A DNA stretch of 9,818 bases from Desulfobacterales bacterium. Its GTDB lineage: Bacteria > Desulfobacterota > Desulfobulbia > Desulfobulbales > Desulfocapsaceae. A program made the translations under genes and the position numbers. How positions within the stretch are numbered: the stretch's first letter is position 1; each line of letters begins with the position of its first letter. The stretch is taken from the NCBI GenBank assembly GCA_013042695.1, contig JABDPQ010000766.1:1-9818 (forward strand), read 5' to 3'. The notes below the pieces were generated by a model that saw only the letters and a program-made list of their open reading frames with translations, searched no databases and was not told where the DNA came from. Below, piece by piece: positions 1-6,494 of this stretch.

Positions 1-1108
1 ATTTAAATTGAGTGGTTGTACGCCAGGTGTCATAAGCCAGGCGATAATCATCAATGCTCTTTTCAGTGAATGGGATATCACACTTCTCAAAGAAGCTTTC
101 CCAACCAATCCTCTCAGCCCATTCACCAACACGTTCATACTTGTTGGCATCTTTTGCATACGCTTCGAGAATTTTCTTACAGGCTTCAACGGTTTCCGGC
201 CAACGCGGGGTGTTGTTCGGCAAAAATGGAATAACCAGTTTGGAGAACTTAGGCGCTGACCTGGCGTTGGAAATTTTTCCACCAACGAGAATCGCAATTC
301 CATCACCTTCAGGGTCTGCCAGAGGCATGGCAGGACACATGGTGTAGCAGTTACCGCAGAACATACAACGCTCGACGTTAACTTTAACACTCTTGATTTC
401 CTCACCATCAACCTCAGCTTTGGCAGGCTTAACGGCACCAAGCGGACAAGAAGCGATCGCTAGCGGCAGCTCACAAACACCGGTGATGCGCTTGTGATCG
501 ATCATCGGCGGCTTGCGATGGATACCGAGAATGGCAATATCTGATGCATGTACCGCACCGCACATGTTCAGGCAGCAGGCAAGCGCGATTCGAACCTGGG
601 CCGGCAGGGTCATGGAGGTAAAGTAATCAAACAGCTCATCCATAACCGCCTTCACCGGGCCTGAGGCATCGGTCGCTGGAGTGTGACAGTGGATCCAGCC
701 TTGGGTATGAACGATATTGGTCACACCAGCTCCAGTACCACCTACCGGAAATTTGTTGCCGCGGCTGGCAAGATCATCCAACAGTGGTTGAACTTTATCT
801 TTACTGTCAACCATGAACTCAATGTTGTTCCTGGTGGTAAAACGCAGATAACCGTCGCAATGCGCGTCAGCGATATCACAAATTTCACGAATAAAATTTA
901 CTGTAAGCAAACGGGCTGAGCCGACACGAACTGAATACACTTCATCCCCGGTCTCTGATTTATGCATTAAAACACCAGGCTGGGTAATTTCATGCCAGAG
1001 CCATTTACCTTTATTCTCTTTGATGACTGGCGGCATGAACTGTGAGTAATGCGGTGGACCAAGATCAGTAATGCGGCCTTCCATCGGTTTTTCCGGATTA
1101 TATCCCAT
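1..1108 (-). CDS. dsrB: Dissimilatory sulfite reductase beta subunit (3' end off the window)
   Basis: DsrB pairs with DsrA in the cytoplasmic alpha2beta2 sulfite reductase that reduces sulfite at siroheme-[4Fe-4S] centres, the last step of sulfate respiration; in characterised enzymes the working siroheme is bound mainly by DsrB. I read 369 codons by hand from ATG at 1108 to the left edge. The family is usually about 380 residues, so only a short C-terminal tail is missing. Cysteines C141, C178, C179 and C183 (in ACCLNMCG) match the siroheme-cluster ligands in family spacing. C221 with C248, C251 and C254 (CMFCGNC) form the ferredoxin-domain cluster. The sequence ends in the typical DTWRTTTQFK stretch. 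AGGAG lies 9 nt upstream of the ATG, and the gene follows dsrA by 53 bp without a terminator, so the two are surely co-transcribed. No frameshift or stop is seen. Confidence 0.97.
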   Translation of the reverse strand, partial: MGYNPEKPMEGRITDLGPPHYSQFMPPVIKENKGKWLWHEITQPGVLMHKSETGDEVYSVRVGSARLLTVNFIREICDIADAHCDGYLRFTTRNNIEFMVDSKDKVQPLLDDLASRGNKFPVGGTGAGVTNIVHTQGWIHCHTPATDASGPVKAVMDELFDYFTSMTLPAQVRIALACCLNMCGAVHASDIAILGIHRKPPMIDHKRITGVCELPLAIASCPLGAVKPAKAEVDGEEIKSVKVNVERCMFCGNCYTMCPAMPLADPEGDGIAILVGGKISNARSAPKFSKLVIPFLPNNTPRWPETVEACKKILEAYAKDANKYERVGEWAERIGWESFFEKCDIPFTEKSIDDYRLAYDTWRTTTQFK

Positions 1109-1161
1109 GATATTATTCTCCTATAATATATTAGCTAAATAAAAATAATCGCAGTGTATTC

Positions 1162-2442
1162 TTAGGCAGCGTGACGGGCACGAAACTCATCAACATCACG
1201 GTCAAATCCGCCTTCAACTTCTTCTTCAGCCCAGAAAACGTATGGGTTGGAACGTGGCTCTTTAACCATCTGCGGGATCGGCTCAATGCCCATAACCTTG
1301 ATAAAGGTCGGCAGGCCGACGCGCTGCATGGTCTCACCGACACGCTCACGGTTTTTTCCAACTTCCATCCACCAGTCCCAGACGGTTTCAATGAACTCAA
1401 TCAGCTCTTCATATTCATTATCCTTGGATATCTTCATGAACGGAACGATCAGCGTGGACATCTGGGCACCGTCAAGAATCGGAGCTTTGGCGCCGACCAA
1501 TATGGTCGCACCCTGCTCAGCACCCGGACGCAGCGCTCGCGGCATGACGTTGATACAATGCATGCAGCGGGTACATTCTTTATCATCAATTTTCAGCTCA
1601 CCACCTTCCATCCACATACACTCGGTAGGACACAGATCGATGACTTCTTTTTCAATACTAAAGGGCCCCCAGTCCCTGCCGCTGTGAGATCCGCCATTTG
1701 CAGGATAATTGCCGGCGATATACTCTTTGATGGCGGCCTGATCGATACGAATCTCGTCTTTCCAGGTGCCGATTACGGATATGTCGGATCGGGCAATCGC
1801 GGCAACGCAATCATTCGGACAACCGGAGAATTTGAATTTGAATTTATAAGGGAATGCCGGTCGGTGAATCTCGTCCTGATAGTGCAGGGTTAGACTGTGG
1901 CAGGTTTCCTGAGTATCATAGCATGACCATTCACATCGAGACTGTCCAAGACAGCAGGCGGGTGTCCGCAGGTTGGAGCCGGAGCCGCCGAGGTCCTGTC
2001 CCATTTCATGGGTCAGATCCCAAAAGAAAGGCTCAAGGTTTTCAGTCCTGGTGCCGAGCAAAATAACGTCACCGGTTGAGCCATGAAAGTTGGTAACGCC
2101 AGAGCCATGTTTCTCCCACAGATCCATGAGTTTGCGCAGGTTCTCTGTGGAGTAGTACTTAGACGATGGCTGGGCAACGCGAATGGTGTGAAAATGCTCA
2201 ACACCAGGGAATTGCTCAGGGACATCTGAATAACGTCCAACGATTCCACCACCATAACCGAAAACACCGACGATGCCGCCATGCTTCCAGTGGGTGATCC
2301 TGTCTTTATAAGACAATTCGAGCTGACCAAGGATATCCCATACATCCGGCATAGTCTCGGCCTGAGCTTTCAGGTCGCTGACGAAGCTCGGCCAGGGGCC
2401 GCTCTCCAGTTGGTCCAACAAGGGTGTCTCATGTTTTGCCAT
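1162..2442 (-). CDS. dsrA: Dissimilatory sulfite reductase alpha subunit
   Basis: Complete 426-residue DsrA, partner of DsrB in the cytoplasmic sulfite reductase of dissimilatory sulfur metabolism. C164, C170 (CLGQSRCEW), C208 and C212 (SGCPNDC) have the 6/38/4 spacing of siroheme-[4Fe-4S] ligands. C271, C290, C293 and C296 ligate the inserted ferredoxin cluster; the usual fourth ferredoxin cysteine is replaced by Met (CINVMP), which is normal in DsrA because C271 supplies the ligand. The motifs LGGSGSNLRTP and VGAKAPILDGAQM are also typical. It is about ten residues shorter than Desulfovibrio DsrA because of a shorter segment near residues 25-40. The start is supported by AAAGGAGG placed 6 nt before the ATG and by the family opening MAKHETPLLDQLE. 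It is first in the dsrAB transcript. Whether the cell reduces sulfate or disproportionates sulfur compounds cannot be told from this gene. Confidence 0.98.
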   Translation of the reverse strand: MAKHETPLLDQLESGPWPSFVSDLKAQAETMPDVWDILGQLELSYKDRITHWKHGGIVGVFGYGGGIVGRYSDVPEQFPGVEHFHTIRVAQPSSKYYSTENLRKLMDLWEKHGSGVTNFHGSTGDVILLGTRTENLEPFFWDLTHEMGQDLGGSGSNLRTPACCLGQSRCEWSCYDTQETCHSLTLHYQDEIHRPAFPYKFKFKFSGCPNDCVAAIARSDISVIGTWKDEIRIDQAAIKEYIAGNYPANGGSHSGRDWGPFSIEKEVIDLCPTECMWMEGGELKIDDKECTRCMHCINVMPRALRPGAEQGATILVGAKAPILDGAQMSTLIVPFMKISKDNEYEELIEFIETVWDWWMEVGKNRERVGETMQRVGLPTFIKVMGIEPIPQMVKEPRSNPYVFWAEEEVEGGFDRDVDEFRARHAA

Positions 2443-2636
2443 GATTTCCTCCTTTGAATTACAGTTTTTACTTCTACCCTATCCTATTAAATATTCTTTT
2501 TACAGATCATGCATACAACAGAAAGACGAGACTACCCCTTAAATCAGGCCTTTTAACTCCTTTCTGCTCGTTCCCTCATTGGGCCTTTTCTGCATAATGA
2601 AGGGACAATATACTGAGCCGCTGAATAACAATGTAG
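2443..2636 (-). other. Presumed 5' leader of dsrAB
   Basis: This is non-coding sequence between the predicted start point and dsrA, ending in the strong AAAGGAGG Shine-Dalgarno site. AAAAGGCC occurs twice as a direct repeat 34 bp apart (plus-strand GGCCTTTT at 2548-2555 and 2582-2589). I see no convincing riboswitch fold or long hairpin. An 18-codon ATG frame at 2595-2539 has no Shine-Dalgarno site and is not called. No clear pgi terminator is visible between 2636 and 2738. Confidence 0.35.
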
Positions 2637-2642
2637 CAGTTG

Positions 2643-2671
2643 AGGATATAACCGAACGTTTTTTTTGTCAA
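2643..2671 (-). promoter_or_regulatory. Candidate sigma-70 promoter for dsrAB
   Basis: On the minus strand a perfect -35 hexamer TTGACA (2671-2666) is followed after 17 bp by TATCCT (2648-2643, 4 of 6 matches to TATAAT). A-runs surround the -35. Transcription would begin near 2636, giving a leader of about 190 nt before dsrA. An alternative -10, TATATC, has 15-bp spacing. The site lies in the only sizeable gap between pgi and dsrA, where a separate promoter for a highly expressed respiratory operon is expected. This is sequence inference only. Confidence 0.5.
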
Positions 2672-2738
2672 CAAAAAAGGAACTATTTTGAGGCAGAAAA
2701 TGAACCACTATTCACCACGTCATATTCGTCGACACCCT

Positions 2739-4322
2739 TTATTTTTCTAGTACCTTGAGGAACTGCTTTTCAATGGACAAACCACTTTTTTGACGACTGC
2801 TCATGGAATCCAGAAACCGTGAAGCAAGCACCTTTCCCAATTGCACACCCTCCTGGTCAAATGAGTTAATCTGCCACGAGAATCCCTGGAAAACGATCTT
2901 CGCCTCGTAAAGCGCCAGGAGCGCTCCCATCGTTTGCGGATCGAGCTTGTTGCCAAGAATTAATGAACTGGGACGATTGCCTCTAAATATTTTATTTGGA
3001 TTTTCATGTGCTTGGCCCGATGCCAAGGCAACAGATTGAGCCAGGAGATTAGCCACCAGCTTCTGCTGTGATGTGGTTTCGTCAATGGTAATGTCGAGAC
3101 CATATTGTGAACAGAGAAAGCCGATAAACTCAATCGGAACAATCTCTGTTCCCTGGTGCAGGAGCTGGTAGAAAGCATGCTGACCATTGGTTCCCGGTTC
3201 TCCCCAAATGATCGGCCCGGTTTTAGTCTGTACCTGTGTGCCGGCAGTGGTCACGGATTTGCCGTTGCTCTCCATATCACATTGTTGGAGATGTGCAGGA
3301 AAACGGTGCAGCGCCTGGCTGTAGGGCAATATCGCTAAAGTTGGGTAACCAAGAAAATTGTGATTCCAGACGCCAAGCAAGGCAAGAAGAAGCGGCATAT
3401 TTTCATCGAGCACCGGATTTGCTGCTGCCTTATCCATCTCGTGGGCCCCACGCAGAAACTCGCCGAGCTGCTCAAAGCCCAGGGCAAAACCAAGCATGAC
3501 GCAACCAACCATGGAACTCGAACTGTACCGTCCACCAATATAGTCAAACATATAAAAGGAACGAAGATAGTGATCGGGATTATCCATGGGGCTGCCAGCG
3601 CCGGTTACCGCAACGAAGTGCTTTGTTGGGTCAAGTCCTTGATCCTTAAATGCCTGTCTCACCAGCGCTTCATTGGTCAGGGTTTCAAGCGTTGTCCCGC
3701 TCTTTGACACCACATTGACCAGGGTTTCAGAGAGGTCTGTCGAGGCAAGGACCTCGGCTGCATCATCTGGATCAACGTTTGAGATAAATCTCACCGTGCG
3801 TCCATCTATTCGATACGCCTTCAGGGCCTCGTAGATTGAACGGGGTCCTAGATCAGAGCCGCCAATGCCGACGTTGATCATGGTTGTAAACGGTTTTTCC
3901 GTGCTTCCAAGAATCGTGCCATTACCCAGATCATCAAGAAATGCCTGCAATTTTTGATATTCAATCCTGGCCTGCTTTGCTGATACGGGCTCTGCAGGAT
4001 GGGAGGAAAAAAGATCCCTGCTGGAAGTGTGGAGCACTTGCCTGTTTTCACTTTCCCAGCCATCAATCCTATTAATCACCGCACCTTGCCGCATTTCTTG
4101 GTAGCGTTCAACGAGGTGATGCTCGCTGGCAAAATCCTGCAGGGCAGACAGCGTTTGTGCCTCTATTCTCTGGGTAGCATAGAGCAAACGCAGCCCTGCC
4201 GATGTGCAAACCATTTTTCCTATTCTGCCATCATCTGCAAGCGCTCCGGCAGATGCCAGGTCAAATGGTTTTTTTGCCAGTGCCTCTAATTGACTCCAGG
4301 AAGAACTTTGTATAACGTCCAT
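2739..4322 (-). CDS. pgi: Glucose-6-phosphate isomerase
   Basis: Cytoplasmic phosphoglucose isomerase, interconverting glucose 6-phosphate and fructose 6-phosphate; in a sulfate reducer it probably serves gluconeogenesis, glycogen and precursor supply. At 527 residues it is near the family's usual 530-550. Visible landmarks are IGGSDLGPR (152-161), the phosphate loop SKSGTTLET (206-214), DYIGGRYS (260-267) with the active-site Arg 265, WGEPGTNGQH (373-382) with the catalytic Glu 375, the conserved His 389 in HQGTE, and FDQEGVQLGK (488-497) with the catalytic Lys 497. These correspond to both family signatures. The N-terminal 90 residues are more divergent. The ATG has GAGGGAG just upstream. 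It lies 138 bp downstream of rpe, and this gap contains a hairpin overlapping the rpe stop but no strong promoter, so co-transcription with rpe by read-through is possible. Confidence 0.97.
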   Translation of the reverse strand: MDVIQSSSWSQLEALAKKPFDLASAGALADDGRIGKMVCTSAGLRLLYATQRIEAQTLSALQDFASEHHLVERYQEMRQGAVINRIDGWESENRQVLHTSSRDLFSSHPAEPVSAKQARIEYQKLQAFLDDLGNGTILGSTEKPFTTMINVGIGGSDLGPRSIYEALKAYRIDGRTVRFISNVDPDDAAEVLASTDLSETLVNVVSKSGTTLETLTNEALVRQAFKDQGLDPTKHFVAVTGAGSPMDNPDHYLRSFYMFDYIGGRYSSSSMVGCVMLGFALGFEQLGEFLRGAHEMDKAAANPVLDENMPLLLALLGVWNHNFLGYPTLAILPYSQALHRFPAHLQQCDMESNGKSVTTAGTQVQTKTGPIIWGEPGTNGQHAFYQLLHQGTEIVPIEFIGFLCSQYGLDITIDETTSQQKLVANLLAQSVALASGQAHENPNKIFRGNRPSSLILGNKLDPQTMGALLALYEAKIVFQGFSWQINSFDQEGVQLGKVLASRFLDSMSSRQKSGLSIEKQFLKVLEK

Positions 4323-4442
4323 GGGCTCCCTCTTTAATTTTTCTTGTATGTCTTATCAGGTTGTTATTTTTTTGACTCTGCACACTCTTTTTGATCGGCT
4401 TATTACCAAACCCCAAATATACTCGAGAATAGAGGTGTAAAG

Positions 4443-4465
4443 AATAGACGCAGGATACGTCTATT
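4443..4465 (-). terminator. Hairpin overlapping the rpe stop codon, weak terminator candidate
   Basis: A perfect 8-bp stem (AATAGACG / CGTCTATT, arms 4458-4465 and 4443-4450) has a 7-nt loop. The rpe TAG at 4463-4461 lies in the first arm. On the transcribed strand it is followed only by CTTTACACC, a poor U-tract, so it may act as a transcript-stabilising or attenuating hairpin rather than a full stop before pgi. The remaining gap 4323-4442 is AT-rich and holds only a lone TATATT as a possible -10. Confidence 0.4.
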
Positions 4466-5153
4466 TGCCTGAAACCATACCAAGCTCTCGACCGCGCTTG
4501 GCTTTGCCTCTCAGTTCGGCAATTATCGGACCATACTGCTGACACCCATAGATTGCCGATCCGGCGACAAAGATATTAGCTCCAGCCTGGGCAATTTCAG
4601 TAATCGTCAGTGGGCTCACACCGCCATCAACCTCAATTCCGACATCATAGGCATGCTCATCAATGAGGCTTTTAAGCCTGCTGATTTTCTCGAGTGTAGA
4701 ATGAATGAATGATTGTCCGCCAAATCCTGGATTCACACCCATGAGCATGACAAGATCAATGTCGTTGAGGACATAATCTAGGACACTAAGCGATGTTGCC
4801 GGATTAAGCACAACCCCGGCTTTTAGCCCAAGCTCCCGAATACGTGAGACGGTCCGCTGCAAGTGAATGCACGCCTCAGCATGGACGGTAATCCAGTCAG
4901 CACCGGCTGAAGCAAAATCTTCAAGATACGAGTCAGCATCAGAAATCATCAGGTGTACATCAAGTGTTTTTTCAGTAACTCGCCTGGCAGCCTCCACAAC
5001 TAATGGCCCAATGGTGATATTGGGGACAAAATGCCCATCCATCACATCTATATGGATGAGATCTGCTCCCGCCTCACATACATGCCTGATCTCATCTCCA
5101 AGCTTTGAAAAATCAGCCGACAGGATTGATGGTGCTATGAGTACATCTTTCAT
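4461..5153 (-). CDS. rpe: Ribulose-phosphate 3-epimerase
   Basis: Interconverts D-ribulose 5-phosphate and D-xylulose 5-phosphate in the cytoplasmic pentose phosphate pathway. It is a 230-residue TIM barrel, a typical length. The opening IAPSILSADF carries the catalytic Asp 14. The metal ligands are H34 and D36 in LIHIDVMDGHFVPN, H67 in DVHLM, and D176 in VDGGV, the last also being the catalytic acid/base. The phosphate-binding regions NPGFGGQ (141-147) and AGSAIYG (197-203) are intact. AAGGAG sits 5-6 nt before the ATG. The gene lies 117 bp downstream of dprA across a heptamer repeat tract and upstream of pgi, which shares its substrate network. Confidence 0.97.
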   Translation of the reverse strand: MKDVLIAPSILSADFSKLGDEIRHVCEAGADLIHIDVMDGHFVPNITIGPLVVEAARRVTEKTLDVHLMISDADSYLEDFASAGADWITVHAEACIHLQRTVSRIRELGLKAGVVLNPATSLSVLDYVLNDIDLVMLMGVNPGFGGQSFIHSTLEKISRLKSLIDEHAYDVGIEVDGGVSPLTITEIAQAGANIFVAGSAIYGCQQYGPIIAELRGKAKRGRELGMVSGK

Positions 5154-5175
5154 GGTTCTCCTTTGCTGGATTTGA

Positions 5176-5259
5176 TGTGAGCTTTTGGCTGCTGGCTGTT
5201 AGCTTTTGGTTTTTGGTTTTTGGTTTTTGGCTAATTGCTAACAGTTAAAGGCTAATAGC
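5176..5259. repeat. Degenerate heptanucleotide tandem array, 12 units
   Basis: Twelve consecutive 7-bp units run without a break, with plus-strand consensus TNNNRGY. The first base is T and the sixth is G in 12 of 12 units; the seventh is C in 8 and T in 4. Three identical TTTTGGT units followed by TTTTGGC form the most recent-looking core (5204-5231). Outer units diverge, for example TGTTAGC, TAACAGT and TAATAGC. An 8-bp inverted repeat CTGTTAGC (5196-5203) / GCTAACAG (5237-5244) brackets the core. The array fills most of the 117-bp dprA-rpe gap and ends about 22 bp before the rpe ATG. Heptameric non-coding repeats are known from other bacteria (STRR of cyanobacteria); no function is established here. 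Confidence 0.8.
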
Positions 5260-5270
5260 TTCAATCTCCT

Positions 5271-6386
5271 CTATACTCTTCTCAGCTCATCACCAGGAAG
5301 CAGCTCTATCAAACCTTCTAGTTCAAGCAGAAGAAGCATTTCACTGATTTTTGCCGATTTCATGCCACTTCGCTCAAGGAGCTCGTCCCGGCGAATGGGA
5401 TAGCTGTCCAGCAATTTAAGCAGCGCCAATGAGTCGTCGTCCAATTCGGCAGGTTGTGAACGAGTAGGTGCGTCTTGATGCTGAAATTCTCCTAGGTGAA
5501 GCGGTAAATTGTCTATAATATCATCAGCCGAAACAATCAGTGTTGCACCCTGTTGAAGCAACCAGTGAGACCCGCTGCTCTTTGCCGAATCTATCTGTCC
5601 GGGAACAGCAAAAACCTCTCGCCCTTCCTCAAGTGCGTATTGAACCGTTATCAGAGATCCGGATTTGCGTGCTGCCTCGACGACAACAACGCCATGACTG
5701 AGCCCGGCGATAATGCGATTTCTCGCAGGAAATCGAAATCCATCCGGTTTCGTTCCCAGCGCATACTCACTCACCAGAACCCCCTGTTCAATGACCTGAT
5801 GATAGAGGTCCTGGTTTGAACGTGGATAGACAATGTCAAGCCCGCAGCCGAGCACCGCAATCGTGTCACCACCTCCGGCAAGACAGCCGGCATGGGCTTC
5901 GGCATCAATTCCAGTCGCCAGACCCGATACCACGATTACTTGCTTTGCTGCCAGATTGCTGGCCAGGTTAAATGCTGTCCGCCTGCCATAGCTGGTGGCT
6001 GCCCGCGAACCAACAATTGCAACAGATGGTCTATTGAGTAGATCTTTTCGACCGCGGACAAAGAGAACAGGAGGAGGCGCAACCGTTCTGCGCAGCAGCT
6101 CAGGGTAGGCACTATCATGTGCAGTTATAAGATGGGCATCGAGTTCATGAAGGCGTATCATCTCAGCTTCAGCAACTTCATCGATTAAAGATTTCTGAGC
6201 CAAAGCTTCTACGAGCGATGGTTTCACTCCTGGCATCTGCAGTAATACTGTCGCTGAGGCATCGAGGACCTCAGTTGGTGATCCCAGGTTGTTAATCAAA
6301 TTCCAGAATGTTACCGGGCCAAGCCCAGGGATTAAACTCAGGCTCAACCAATCTTTTTTTTCATTTGCTTCAAGGCTCCGACTCAT
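5271..6386 (-). CDS. dprA: DNA-processing protein DprA/Smf
   Basis: DprA binds incoming single-stranded DNA and loads RecA during natural transformation; it is widespread even in bacteria not known to be competent. With the start used here it is 371 residues: an N-terminal helix-hairpin-helix/SAM-like part (LSLIPGLGP, 16-24), the Rossmann-like DprA domain at about 85-295 with VGSRAATSYG (125-134), SGLATGIDAEAH (154-165), FPARNRIIAGLS (219-230) and the KSGSLIT segment (241-247), then a C-terminal winged-helix domain at about 316-371 (RRDELLERSGM). The frame is open up to a TTG at 6416, but that codon lies in the U-tract of the rpoD terminator, so I prefer ATG 6386; ATG 6398 is also possible. 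None of the three has a well-placed Shine-Dalgarno site except weakly the TTG. Confidence 0.93.
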   Translation of the reverse strand: MSRSLEANEKKDWLSLSLIPGLGPVTFWNLINNLGSPTEVLDASATVLLQMPGVKPSLVEALAQKSLIDEVAEAEMIRLHELDAHLITAHDSAYPELLRRTVAPPPVLFVRGRKDLLNRPSVAIVGSRAATSYGRRTAFNLASNLAAKQVIVVSGLATGIDAEAHAGCLAGGGDTIAVLGCGLDIVYPRSNQDLYHQVIEQGVLVSEYALGTKPDGFRFPARNRIIAGLSHGVVVVEAARKSGSLITVQYALEEGREVFAVPGQIDSAKSSGSHWLLQQGATLIVSADDIIDNLPLHLGEFQHQDAPTRSQPAELDDDSLALLKLLDSYPIRRDELLERSGMKSAKISEMLLLLELEGLIELLPGDELRRV

Positions 6387-6410
6387 AAGTACGCACATAT
6401 ATCCGAGATA

Positions 6411-6453
6411 AAACAAAAAATGCCGCCCTCCATACCAATGAGAGGCAGCATTT
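6411..6453 (-). terminator. Rho-independent terminator of rpoD
   Basis: The arms 6440-6453 and 6418-6430 pair AAATGC/GCATTT, then GCC/GGC, then CTC/GAG. This gives 12 base pairs interrupted by one C-A mismatch and one bulged A, with a 9-nt loop. On the minus strand the stem is followed by TTTTTTGTTTT (6420-6410), a good U-tract. It begins about 40 bp after the rpoD stop. It separates rpoD from dprA, whose start lies only 12-30 bp beyond the U-tract. Confidence 0.8.
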
Positions 6454-6494
6454 CAATGCAGTGGGTCAAACTGAAAATCTTATGACTGAGCAAA

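Noticed and set aside
683..919. 78-codon plus-strand frame
   Set aside because: It lies opposite dsrB, whose full reading frame with all cluster cysteines runs through it on the minus strand.
1545..1575. DsrA ferredoxin motif lacks its fourth cysteine (CINVMP)
   Set aside because: This is usual for DsrA; the upstream C271 replaces it, with the same 19-residue spacing to C290 as in known structures.
1171..1893. 240-codon open frame on the plus strand opposite dsrA
   Set aside because: It is the antisense shadow of a strongly coding gene; the protein resembles no family I know and lies wholly inside verified dsrA.
2539..2595. 18-codon ATG frame in the dsrA leader
   Set aside because: It has no Shine-Dalgarno site and no recognisable peptide; chance frames of this size are expected.
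2659..2680. T-run/A-run inverted repeat as a pgi terminator
   Set aside because: The stem would be almost entirely A-T with a 2-nt loop; it is better explained as the A-rich surroundings of the TTGACA -35.
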